In this document: one piece after another, positions 44,675-53,038 of the stretch | How positions within the stretch are numbered: the first letter of the stretch is position 1 | Layout: every line of letters begins with the position of its first letter | NCBI RefSeq assembly: GCF_014192275.1 | Contig: NZ_JACHXR010000005.1 | Coordinates: forward strand, 248,001 to 312,000 | Reading direction: 5' to 3' | DNA length: 64,000 bases | From: Halomonas stenophila | GTDB lineage: Bacteria > Pseudomonadota > Gammaproteobacteria > Pseudomonadales > Halomonadaceae | The notes under the pieces: generated by a model | Told to the model about the DNA's origin: nothing | Databases searched by the model: none | What the model saw: only the letters and a program-made list of their open reading frames with translations | Made by a program: the position numbers and the translations under genes

Positions 44675-45664
44675 TCAGGCGCCAGTCTTGTTCTGTCCTG
44701 TATCGACACGAAGCCGTGGATCAACCACGAAATACAGCATGTCGACGATGGTATTGATCACCACGAAAATCAGCGACACCATCACCAGATAGGCGGACAT
44801 GACGGGGATGTCGACGAAGCTGACGGCCTGCATGAAAAGCAACCCCATCCCCGGCCACTGGAAGACGGTTTCGGTGATGATGGCGAAAGCAATCAAGGCA
44901 CCGATCTGAAGTCCCGTGATGGTGATGACGGGCATCAGGGTATTGCGTAGCGCATGGCCAAAGTTGACGACACGGTTCGTCAGCCCGCGAGCGCGGGCAA
45001 AGCGAATATAGTCGGTCTTGAGAACCTCCAGCATTTCTGCCCTGACCAGACGCATGATCAAAGTGATCTGGAAGAGTGACAGCGTGATGACCGGCATGAT
45101 CAATGCCTTGACGCCACTGACCGTCAACAGCCCAGTGCTCCACCAGCCGAGCTCCACTACCTCGCCTCTCCCGAAGGAGGGGAGCCAATTTAGCCATACA
45201 GAGAACACCAGGATCAGCAGAATACCCGTCACGAAGGTGGGCACGGATATGCCGGTCAGGGAGAGGGCCTGGAACAGGTGGCTAAGCCAGCTGTCTCGTC
45301 GGAGTGCCGTATAGACTCCCATCGGAATGCCGATCACCAGCGACATGACTACCGCGGCAAACACCATCTCCAGGGTGGCAGGAAGGCGCTCGGCAATGAG
45401 ATCCGATACCGGCCGCTGGTTGCGATAGGAGACGCCGAAGTTCCCTTGAACCGCGTTGGTGACGAAGTTGCCGAACTGGACGGGTAACGAGGCGTTCAGT
45501 CCGAGCCGCTCTTGTAGCTCGGCGCGCTGCTCAAGTGTCGCGTCTTGCGGAAGCATATTGGTGACAGGGTCACCGACGAAGCGAAACATCGAAAAGGCAA
45601 TAAAGGCGACGGCGAGCATCACCATAGCGCCTTGCAGGAGACGGCGTATCAGAAATGCAATCAT
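44675..45664 (-). CDS. Oligopeptide/dipeptide-type ABC permease (OppB/DppB)
   Basis: A 329-residue permease. MIAFLIRRLLQGAMVMLAVAFIAFSMFRFVGDP (by position) is the standard DppB N-terminus. The coupling loop DYIRFARARGLTNRVVNFGHALRN is near 222. ATG 45664 is chosen because the first helix starts there. An ATG six codons upstream overlaps the likely ribosome site GGAAAGGG. GC content is visibly lower than in the rest of the window. Confidence 0.88.
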   Translation of the reverse strand: MIAFLIRRLLQGAMVMLAVAFIAFSMFRFVGDPVTNMLPQDATLEQRAELQERLGLNASLPVQFGNFVTNAVQGNFGVSYRNQRPVSDLIAERLPATLEMVFAAVVMSLVIGIPMGVYTALRRDSWLSHLFQALSLTGISVPTFVTGILLILVFSVWLNWLPSFGRGEVVELGWWSTGLLTVSGVKALIMPVITLSLFQITLIMRLVRAEMLEVLKTDYIRFARARGLTNRVVNFGHALRNTLMPVITITGLQIGALIAFAIITETVFQWPGMGLLFMQAVSFVDIPVMSAYLVMVSLIFVVINTIVDMLYFVVDPRLRVDTGQNKTGA

Positions 45665-45748
45665 TGTTGTGCCCTTTCCCATTGGAAGGTAGGTGTCAGG
45701 ATGGCGGCAGCCCGGCTCAGGCTACCGCCTGACGACGGAGGCGAATGG

Positions 45749-47323
45749 TTATTCGACGGTCGTATACCATAGCCGCACCTTACCGTCGGGAGTCTGCGGG
45801 ATCTGGATATTGTCATTGGCCGCCCAGATAAGCGGTTGTTGATGAAGAGGAAGCATCGGGATGTCAGCCTGGGAAAGCTCGAAGGCCTGGGAAATCATCG
45901 CTAATCGCTCCTGTTCGTCCTGGGCAACGGCGATTTTTTCGATAAGGGAGTCGACCTCGGGATTGTGGTAGCTCCCAGGGTTCCAGGCACCATAGCTGTC
46001 GTGAGGGCTGGACAGTATCTGTGAAAGCAGGCTGAAAGAGTCCAGCATGGGAAGCGTTGCCCAGCCCGTCATCCAGATATCCGAGCCTCCATTCAGGGCC
46101 ACTTGCCAGTGGTTGCTAGAGTTTCGGGCGTTGACCCGAGTCTCGATGCCGACCCGCGCCCACATGGCGGCAATTGCTTGACAGATTTCCTCGTCACTAA
46201 CGTAGCGGTCATTGGGGCAGTCTAGCCCCACAGTGAAGCCATTCGGGTAGCCAGCCTCGGCGAGTAACTGCTGCGCGGCCTCCGGGTCATAGGGGAAACG
46301 CTCGTCAAGCGATGCATCATAACCCGGAACGGCGGGAGCCACGGGCAAGGCGGTGTTACGTGATTTTCCACGCATAAGCCTGTCACGAATGAGCTCCATA
46401 TTAATGGATTGGTAGAGTGCCTTGCGTACCCTTTGATCGCGTAATGGGTTGCTATCAAGGTCGCCCTCGTGGAGCGAGTCAGGAGTCTGGTTAAGCGCCA
46501 GCATGATGGTGCGTAGTCCCGAGGTCTCGAGTACCCGATAACCCGGGGCATTTTCCAGGCGAGAGACGTCCTGGAGGGGGACACCCAGCATCATGTCGAT
46601 CTGTCCGGAGAGTAGCGCCGAGACCCGGGTCGCATCGGAGGCGATGGGGGTGAACTCGATGCGGGTCAGGTTGTGCTGGGCCTCATCCCACCACTGGTCG
46701 TTGACGGTGAGGACGGTTTCGGCATCGGGCCGACGGGTATCGAGAACGAAGGGACCGGTGCCATTGGTATGCGTCGTGCTGTAACTTTGATCCCCCTGGG
46801 TCGGATCGACGGGATTCAGCGTCCCATGTTCGGTCATCCACTCCTTGTCGAGAATATAGACATTGGTCAGGTCGTTGAGTAGCAGTGGGTAGCTACCATT
46901 CAGCTGAATTTCTACGGTGTTATCATCGACCTTTCTGACGTCAGAAACGGCAGGAAGGTTTCCTCTAATGGGTGAGTCTTGATGGGTGGCCCGTTTGATA
47001 GATGCCACGACATCATCAGCATCGAAGGAGTTTCCATTATGAAAGGTGACGCCCTCTCGTAATGAGAAGCGCCACAGGTCAGGGCGGATGACCTCCCAGC
47101 CGGTGGCCAGGGCCGGTTCAATCTCGAGGTCCTTGTTATACCGAACGAGAGGCTCGTAGATATGATGAAGGAAGGCCAGGGTCGGGCTGATCGCCTGCCC
47201 ATGAGGGTCCATCGAATAAACATCGGAGGTGTCTGCCCATGTGATGGTATTGGCCTGGGCACTGCCGGCCGACACGCAGGTAGCGAGGAGGGTAATTGCC
47301 AGTTTTTTATCGAAATTATTCAT
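45749..47323 (-). CDS. Periplasmic substrate-binding protein of an Opp/Dpp-type importer
   Basis: A 524-residue receptor of the DppA/OppA (SBP_bac_5) family. The signal peptide ends AQA at residue 24. LEIEPALATGWEVIRPDLWRFSLREGVTFHNG (by position, 68-99) is the family signature. It is the first gene of the minus-strand order receptor-B-C-D-F-reductase-deaminase-amidohydrolase. The receptor probably binds the compound the two amidohydrolases process, rather than a peptide. ATG 47323 follows GGAGAAACTC. GC content is low relative to the flanks. Confidence 0.88.
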   Translation of the reverse strand: MNNFDKKLAITLLATCVSAGSAQANTITWADTSDVYSMDPHGQAISPTLAFLHHIYEPLVRYNKDLEIEPALATGWEVIRPDLWRFSLREGVTFHNGNSFDADDVVASIKRATHQDSPIRGNLPAVSDVRKVDDNTVEIQLNGSYPLLLNDLTNVYILDKEWMTEHGTLNPVDPTQGDQSYSTTHTNGTGPFVLDTRRPDAETVLTVNDQWWDEAQHNLTRIEFTPIASDATRVSALLSGQIDMMLGVPLQDVSRLENAPGYRVLETSGLRTIMLALNQTPDSLHEGDLDSNPLRDQRVRKALYQSINMELIRDRLMRGKSRNTALPVAPAVPGYDASLDERFPYDPEAAQQLLAEAGYPNGFTVGLDCPNDRYVSDEEICQAIAAMWARVGIETRVNARNSSNHWQVALNGGSDIWMTGWATLPMLDSFSLLSQILSSPHDSYGAWNPGSYHNPEVDSLIEKIAVAQDEQERLAMISQAFELSQADIPMLPLHQQPLIWAANDNIQIPQTPDGKVRLWYTTVE

Positions 47324-47825
47324 GAGTTTCTCCATGGTTTGTTGTTGTGATCTAGGGATTTAAAACGTACCTTGACTGTGTTTTTAGATAAATAGGGTCC
47401 GTTACCCTCCTTGTGCGCAAGGTGAGGGGTTATGGCTGGTTTAATGGTGTCTTTTGTCGCCGAATTACAGGTTATCAGCCAGGAGTAGACGAAGGCATAG
47501 GGCCAGTTTATGGTGGAGGATGGTGCCAGATGATTTCGAATGCCTTCTTGTTGTAACTGGCTGGTTCATTTATGAAATTTCTGCTGGGATCGGCCCTTGA
47601 GATACCGGTGGCCATCACGGCATGGTGATCGCTGGATGTCCCTGTATTCCCGTCGGGAGTATTGGCAGGGTAATGCGGGGGATCGCAGGGAGTGATCCAT
47701 GACAGGGAGGCACAGGACGGTAGACGGTACTCAGGTGCCTGGGAGGTGCAGCTTGTTGGCGAAAGTCCGGGGAGGAGTGCGTGAATAGGCATCGTCTAGA
47801 AGGCTCCCGATCGAGATAATTGTTC

Positions 47826-48038
47826 TTGTGGACAAGGTGTATTTCCCATGTACACAAAATAGTTCGATTCTGCCTTGTATGCAAGTCGAGCCTTTCTTGA
47901 TTCCATTATGATATTTCCTTTAAAAACAATGTATTGAAGTGTGTTTTTGATGATCTTGTTTGCCTTTTTAGTGTGTACAATGAAGTTGTTTTTTTATTTA
48001 TGGATTGTTCGTCTTTTCTGATGTTGATTGTATACATT
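47826..48038. promoter_or_regulatory. Cluster of four TTGTNNACAA / GTATAC boxes
   Basis: TTGTGGACAA (47826-47835) and ATGTACACAA (47848-47857) have centres 22 bp apart, exactly two helical turns. TGTGTACAAT follows at 47972-47981 and ATTGTATACATT at 48027-48038. The 22-bp pair repeats the arrangement before the racemase gene at 58913-58945. Confidence 0.55.
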
Positions 48039-48353
48039 TTATGCCTGAGCATTCTTGGATCTCTATGGACGACGAAATTGCGGACCAGGGAGAGTGAGGC
48101 CATGACTCGCGTGCAGTGATCTGCCGGCGGGAAGAGGCCCGGCGGGTTGTCTGGGGATGGCGACTAGGGAAGTGCGGTCGGGGACACGGGGGCATACTCC
48201 CTTGAGCGAGAGATGCCCTGTTACTGGCTGATCGGCTGCGAGGTCAGGCCGGAAGGCGGCACGGGGGGACGTTCTTGGAGGTATACTGTGACGAGCCGCA
48301 CCTTCCCTCGATGATAGCGAGAGGCCGTCTCTTCCCTGGGAGCCAGCACGGAA

Positions 48354-48380
48354 GCGCCCCGTGCCAGTGGCACGGGGCGC
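48354..48380. terminator. Perfect GC-rich hairpin near the right repeat
   Basis: GCGCCCCGTGCC (48354-48365) pairs exactly with GGCACGGGGCGC (48369-48380) around AGT. No T-run follows on either strand. A terminator is possible, but it may equally be a relic of the junction. Confidence 0.45.
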
Positions 48381-48422
48381 ATGGTGGCCGAGTGGGGAGA
48401 CCCCTCAGGGGTGGGCGGAGGC

Positions 48423-48639
48423 CGGCTGGCCTGGCTGGTTCCGCCGCTGCCATGCCCCCGTGGCCCGGGGCTTCTGGGGCGTCTTCTATCTGCTGGTGGT
48501 GGCCTTCCCGTCGACCCTGCTGTACCTGCAGGGCTATCTTGGCTGGCTGATCGTCTACCTGGTCAGCGCCCTGGTGCTGCTGGGGCTGCATGCCAGCTGC
48601 GCGCAGCGGGTCCTGCGCTCGCTCGATTCGGCAGGGTAG
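48423..48639 (+). pseudogene. Orphan 3' fragment of the membrane-protein gene (right copy of the 203-bp repeat)
   Basis: Bases 48423-48625 are identical to 37879-38081 and encode the last third (about residues 123-189) of the membrane protein. The frame then continues DSAG and stops at 48637-48639, unlike the RSLG end of the complete copy. There is no start signal or 5' portion, so it is a gene fragment. Because a hairpin and the TRAP operon follow it in an ordinary way, this end could be the original 3' end of the gene. Confidence 0.88.
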
Positions 48640-48646
48640 CCGGAAC

Positions 48647-48674
48647 AAGCCAGTCGGCTCTGGCCGACTGGCTT
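48647..48674. terminator. Hairpin after the TRAP receptor gene
   Basis: AAGCCAGTCGGC (48647-48658) pairs with GCCGACTGGCTT (48663-48674), loop TCTG. It lies downstream of dctP on the minus strand and of the repeat fragment on the plus strand. The T-run is weak. Confidence 0.7.
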
Positions 48675-48718
48675 GCTGGTTGGCATGATCGCGCCGCTGG
48701 ATGGTGCCGGGGGCAGAG

Positions 48719-49768
48719 TTACTGCTGTTGCGCGGCGCGAGCCTCCTCGATGGAGGCCAGCATCGCCTCGAGCAGGGCGACACCCTCCTCGCCATACTTG
48801 TCCTCGATCACCTGGCGTACGGCCGGCTGGGACTTGGCAGCGAAGGCCTCACGCTGTTCCGCCGTGATGGTGTTCACCTCCATGGAGTCGGCGAGCTTGG
48901 GCAGGCCCTGCTCGGAGGCCTCGATGATCCGCGACATGGCGCGGCCGGACTCGACGGCGACCTTGGCGGCCCAGTCGATGATGCGGCGATGGTCCTCCGG
49001 CAGTCCGTCGTAGAAGTCCTGATTGACGAACCAGACGTAGGGCGTGATCAGGTGATTGCTGATCGTCAGGTAGTCCTGGACCTCGTCGAACTTGGCGAAG
49101 GCGGTCTGCTGGATGGGGTTCATCTGACCATCGGCGACCCCCGTCTGCAGGGCGGTATACACCTCCGCCCAGGCGAGTGGCGTGGCCTGGGAGCCCATCG
49201 AGTTGATCATGGCCTCGTGGGTGGGCAGCGTCATGGTGCGGATCCGCAGTCCCTCCATGTCCTCGGGAGAGGAGATGGGTTTCTGGGAGTTGGTGAACTG
49301 GAAGAAGCCGCCGCTGTCCAGCAGGCCGAGCACCTTGAGCCCGGTCTCCTCATTGATGTCCTGGGCCAGCGTCTGGCCGAAATCACTCTCCAGCGAGATG
49401 ACCTCGTTGGCCACGCCGATGTTCGGGAAGGCGAAGGGGATATCGAACACCCCGATCTTCGGATAGTGCTCGGCCACGCCGCCGGCGGTCGAGATCGACG
49501 ATTCGATGATGCCGTGGCGGACCTGGGCGATGGCCTCGGCATCCTTGCCGAGCTGCCCGGCGGGATAGATGGTGACCTCGATCTCGCCGTTGCTGGCGGT
49601 CTCGGCGAGCTGCTTGAACACCGCCGACATGGCGCCGGCGTTGCTGGCCATGGCCTCCGGCGGATTGACGTGGGCGATACGCATGGTGGTCTCGGCGGCC
49701 GAGGCGGCGCCGGCGATTCCCAGGGCCAACCCGAGGCCGGCCAGTGCCGTGGTGATGCGGGTCTTCAT
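48719..49768 (-). CDS. dctP: TRAP transporter periplasmic receptor (DctP)
   Basis: A 349-residue receptor. The signal peptide ends ASA near residue 24. MRIAHVNPPEA opens the mature fold, and the family's RTMTLPTHEAMINSMGSQATPL segment near 160-181 includes the arginine that clamps a ligand carboxylate. It is third in the operon dctQ-dctM-dctP. AGGAGAG precedes ATG 49768, and longer upstream frames overlap dctM. The ligand is probably a carboxylate; the ureide context makes a ureido- or 2-oxo acid possible. Confidence 0.9.
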   Translation of the reverse strand: MKTRITTALAGLGLALGIAGAASAAETTMRIAHVNPPEAMASNAGAMSAVFKQLAETASNGEIEVTIYPAGQLGKDAEAIAQVRHGIIESSISTAGGVAEHYPKIGVFDIPFAFPNIGVANEVISLESDFGQTLAQDINEETGLKVLGLLDSGGFFQFTNSQKPISSPEDMEGLRIRTMTLPTHEAMINSMGSQATPLAWAEVYTALQTGVADGQMNPIQQTAFAKFDEVQDYLTISNHLITPYVWFVNQDFYDGLPEDHRRIIDWAAKVAVESGRAMSRIIEASEQGLPKLADSMEVNTITAEQREAFAAKSQPAVRQVIEDKYGEEGVALLEAMLASIEEARAAQQQ

Positions 49769-49854
49769 GGTCTCTCTCCTGCGGTGTTGTTGTTGCTGTC
49801 GCGGGTGGGTGGAGAAGCCCCGCCCGTGGTCGGGCAGGGGCGGGCAGGTGGCGC

Positions 49855-51141
49855 CTAGCTCGCCAGCCCCAGCAGGCGAGGTATGGTGAGGGCGATCGGT
49901 TCCCAGTAGGCCACGGCTATCAGCACCGCGACCTCGACCAGGATGAAGGGCCACAGGGACTTGGTGATCGCCTCGATGCGCTCGCCGGTGACCGAGGCCA
50001 GGACGAATAGACAGGCGCCGACCGGTGGCGTCATCAGCGAGATGGTGAGGGCGAGGATGATGATCATGCCGGCATGCACCGGCTCCAGGCCGATGGTCAG
50101 GGTCAGCGGGCCGAGCACCGGGGCGAGGATGATCAGGGCGGCATTGATGTCCATGAACAGCCCGATGATCAGCAACAGGGCGACGATCATGGCCACCACC
50201 ACCGCCGGGTTCTCGGAGACGGACAGGAAGCCGGCGGCGATCAACTGGGGGATCTGGTTGAAGGTCATCCACCAGCCGAGGATGGTGGCCGAGGCGATGA
50301 TCAGGAAGATCACGCCGGTGATCAGCGCCGTGCGCGCCAGCATCTCGTACATGTCCTTCCAGGTGATGTTGCGATAGATCACGCCACCCACCACCAGGGC
50401 ATAGAGCACCGCCAGTGCCGCGGCCTCGGTGGGGGTGGTGATCCCCGTCAGGATGGCGCCGAGGATGAAGACCGGCAGGATCAAGGCCAGCAGGCTGCCG
50501 CGGAACTCCTTGAGGATCAGGGTCAGGCTCGGCCGTTGATCGGACTTGGGCAGGTTCAGCCGACGGCCCGTGGCGGCGATCAGGCACATGCACACCAGGC
50601 AAAGAAGCAGGCCAGGAATGATGCCGGCGGCGAACAGCCCCGCGATCGAGACCCCCATCAGCGAGCCATAGATGATGGCCAGGGTGGAGGGGGGGATGAT
50701 CGGACCGATGATCGAACCCGCCGCGGTGACGGCACAGGCATAGGGACCGGTGTATCCGGCCTTTTTCATCGCCGGGACCAGGGTGTTGCCGAAGGCCGCC
50801 GCGTCCGCCGTGGCCGAGCCGGTGAGGCCTGCAAACAGTACCGAGGCCAGCATGTTGGAGTGGGCCATCCCACCGCGCAGCCAGCCCACCAGGGCCTGGG
50901 CGAAGTTGACCAGATTCATGGTCAGGCCCGAACGGTTCATGATCTCGCCGGCCAGGATGAAGAAGGGCATGGCGAGAAACGGGAAGAGATTGAGCCCGGA
51001 GAAGAAGCGGTCCGGCACCATGGCCAGGAAATGGCCGCCGCCCATGTCGATGATGCCGATCAGGCCGGCCACGCCGAGCACGATGCCTACCGGCATGCCG
51101 AGTATCAGGAGTCCGAAGAAGACGATGGCTACGATGATCAT
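49855..51141 (-). CDS. dctM: TRAP transporter large permease (DctM)
   Basis: A 428-residue permease with about twelve hydrophobic segments. The N-terminus (VFFGLLILGMPVGIVLGVAG) and SGLNLFPFLAMPFFILAGEIMNRSG (by position) are DctM hallmarks, as is the late MTPPVGACLFV motif. It uses a Na+ gradient with DctQ to import the ligand delivered by DctP. It lies 10 bp after dctQ. Confidence 0.93.
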   Translation of the reverse strand: MIIVAIVFFGLLILGMPVGIVLGVAGLIGIIDMGGGHFLAMVPDRFFSGLNLFPFLAMPFFILAGEIMNRSGLTMNLVNFAQALVGWLRGGMAHSNMLASVLFAGLTGSATADAAAFGNTLVPAMKKAGYTGPYACAVTAAGSIIGPIIPPSTLAIIYGSLMGVSIAGLFAAGIIPGLLLCLVCMCLIAATGRRLNLPKSDQRPSLTLILKEFRGSLLALILPVFILGAILTGITTPTEAAALAVLYALVVGGVIYRNITWKDMYEMLARTALITGVIFLIIASATILGWWMTFNQIPQLIAAGFLSVSENPAVVVAMIVALLLIIGLFMDINAALIILAPVLGPLTLTIGLEPVHAGMIIILALTISLMTPPVGACLFVLASVTGERIEAITKSLWPFILVEVAVLIAVAYWEPIALTIPRLLGLAS

Positions 51142-51150
51142 GACGTTACC

Positions 51151-51663
51151 TCAGGCGCGTTCCGCCGCGGGGTGCGGGTCAGGGGCGAAGAAGTCGTAGA
51201 TGGCGACCATCACGAATTGCAGGCAGGCCAGGCCCGAAGCCACCGGAATGATGATGTAGGGATAGCCCCGAGGCATGCCGAAGATCATCGTCAACTGCGA
51301 GAAACCGCGTTCCACGTAGCCCAGACCATAGATGAACATGAAGGCGAAGAAGGCAAAGCCGATCACGTCGAAGCTCAGGGCCAGGAGTTTACGCATCGGG
51401 CGTGGGAAGCGGTCGAACAGGATGAGCACGCCGACGTGCTGCCGATAGCAGATGCCGGTCGAGATGGCGAGAAGCGCGACCCAGATCATCAGGTAGCGGG
51501 CCAGTTCCTCCGTGAAGGTGAGATTCCAGGGCAGGACGTAACGGGCCAGGATCCCCAGCCATACATCGAGAACCAGCACGATCACCAGGGCCACGCACAA
51601 CCGCTCGACCCAGAGGTTGAGGGACCGGCTTATTGCCAGCGCCTTGAGGCTGACCTTTTCCAC
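51151..51663 (-). CDS. dctQ: TRAP transporter small permease (DctQ)
   Basis: 170 residues with four membrane helices. FTEELARYLMIWVALLAISTGICYRQHVGV (by position, 49-78) is the DctQ signature. The start is GTG 51663 with AGGAGGAG upstream. It is the first gene of the operon; the TTGACA promoter candidate is about 85 bp upstream. Confidence 0.9.
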   Translation of the reverse strand: MEKVSLKALAISRSLNLWVERLCVALVIVLVLDVWLGILARYVLPWNLTFTEELARYLMIWVALLAISTGICYRQHVGVLILFDRFPRPMRKLLALSFDVIGFAFFAFMFIYGLGYVERGFSQLTMIFGMPRGYPYIIIPVASGLACLQFVMVAIYDFFAPDPHPAAERA

Positions 51664-52112
51664 CTTTCTCCTCCTCGGACACGACGAGGGTTCGCCGGGA
51701 CCTTTTGGTTGTCGTTGTAGCTTCAGGTTTAAAATATTAATTTCGTATTGTCAATGTATTCGGTCTTGTTGTTTCAGTGTCGGTCCAGTTACTTTGCCGG
51801 CGTAATCGATCACTGCTGAATCGAGCAGGGTCTTGTTAACTATATGATATAAAAAATTTTTGTCTTTAAATAAATGTTTGTATACGAAGCTGCATGAGGA
51901 TGTGCCTTGCAGCGTCCGGCGAGTGGTATACGACATTTAATGAAACAATAATTTCTTTGATAGCTATCATTGAAAAAATAGTACTATCGGGAATGGTTGC
52001 CCTTGCCGTCCCGTCGATCCGGCATCAGAGGGATGATGACCCTGTCACCAGGGAACCTTCCTGTAGTCGGCGGCGGCCGGGCGACTGGGCTGGTCACCAG
52101 GGGAGGGAATGA
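51664..52112. other. AT-rich divergent promoter region of the TRAP operon and DMT permease
   Basis: About 450 bases with no gene. On the minus strand a perfect TTGACA (51754-51749) with an AT-rich spacer and a TTTAAA-like -10 near 51728-51733 is a candidate dctQ promoter. Two GTATAC boxes lie at 51887-51898 (TTTGTATACGAA) and 51923-51934 (GTGGTATACGAC), 36 bp apart. The ribosome site of the permease (GGGGAGGGAATGA) is at the right end. Confidence 0.55.
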
Positions 52113-53021
52113 ATGCAGGATGAGTCGAATCAACGCGTCCGGATCTGGCAGGGAGGGCTGCTGGCGCTGCTGGCCACCACGATCTGGGCGGGCAACTTCG
52201 TCGCCGCTCGGGCCGCTTCGGCCAGCATCGATCCCATCGCTCTCTCCTTCCTGCGTTGGAGCCTGGCCACGGCATTGCTGTTGCCGTTCGTGGCGAACCG
52301 TTTGCTTGCGGCTCGGCGGGCTCTGGCGGTGAGCTGGAAAGGGATCGTGATGGCCTCCTTCTTCGGCATCACCGCCTTCAATACGAGTGTCTACATTGCC
52401 GGGAACCATATCGGTGCCACCCATATGTCCCTGGTGAACGCCGCCGCACCGATCCTCATCCTCTTGCTGTCGGTGAGTCTCCTCGGGGAGCGGGTGTCCT
52501 GGGTAGGGGGGCTGGGCATGCTGCTGGCGGCCGGCGGCATCCTGTTGTCTGCGCGGGATGGAGGCTCCGCCGATCTGACCGTGGACATGGGGCGTGGGCT
52601 GGCTTGGATGACCCTGGCGGCCAGTTGTTTCGCGATCTACACGGTGATGTTTCGGCGGTTACTCGGGAGGCTGCCCTTCATGGTCCTGGTCGGGAGTTCC
52701 TTCCTGACAGGAACCTTGCTGCTGCTCCCGCTGTTCGCTTGGCGAGTCGCCGTCGTGGGCATGCCGGAATGGAGTGGCCAGAACCTCTTTCTCATCGGGT
52801 ATGCGGGCATCGCGGCGTCGTTGGTGGCGTTCGTCTGCTGGAACCGGGCCGTGGCTCTGATCGGTGCCGCTCAGGCCGGATACGTCTATTACCTGGTGCC
52901 GTTCCTGAGTGCGGCGCTCTCGGTCGTCTTTCTCGGTGAACTGCCGGGCCCCTGGACGCTGGTCGCCGCCCCCCTGGTGATCCTGGGCATCGTGCTCGCG
53001 GTCCGCGATGGCAGGCGCTAG
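52113..53021 (+). CDS. DMT superfamily (EamA) permease
   Basis: A 302-residue ten-helix permease. Two EamA repeats are seen: TTIWAGNFVAARAASASIDPIALSFLRW near 22-49 opens the first, and SCFAIYTVMFRRLLGR near 171 the second. These proteins usually export amino acids or metabolites, and the substrate is unknown. It diverges from the TRAP operon and shares its promoter region. It converges on the RpiR regulator with a 17-bp gap. Confidence 0.87.
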   Translation: MQDESNQRVRIWQGGLLALLATTIWAGNFVAARAASASIDPIALSFLRWSLATALLLPFVANRLLAARRALAVSWKGIVMASFFGITAFNTSVYIAGNHIGATHMSLVNAAAPILILLLSVSLLGERVSWVGGLGMLLAAGGILLSARDGGSADLTVDMGRGLAWMTLAASCFAIYTVMFRRLLGRLPFMVLVGSSFLTGTLLLLPLFAWRVAVVGMPEWSGQNLFLIGYAGIAASLVAFVCWNRAVALIGAAQAGYVYYLVPFLSAALSVVFLGELPGPWTLVAAPLVILGIVLAVRDGRR

Positions 53022-53038
53022 TTGTCGCGGGACGCCGG

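Larger units (their letters stand above)
47324..48422. other. Long AT-rich non-coding stretch at the right end of the 10-kb block
   Basis: About 1.1 kb without a convincing gene. It is the most AT-rich part of the window. A 94-codon frame at 47508-47792 on the minus strand has a GGGAG before its ATG, but its Pro/Ser/His-rich translation does not look like a protein. The stretch holds at least four GntR-type boxes (47826-48038) and a perfect hairpin with 12-bp arms at 48354-48380. The transporter operon may begin near 47.8 kb with a leader of some 480 bases, or a gene may have been lost here. Confidence 0.5.

Noticed and set aside
47508..47792. 94-codon minus-strand frame with GGGAG before its ATG
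   Set aside because: The translation is Pro/Ser/His-rich without any hydrophobic core or known motif. It is kept only as a note in the gap description.
37879..48625. Integrase-type genomic island
   Set aside because: No integrase, transposase or tRNA was found at either repeat, so a classical site-specific island is not supported.
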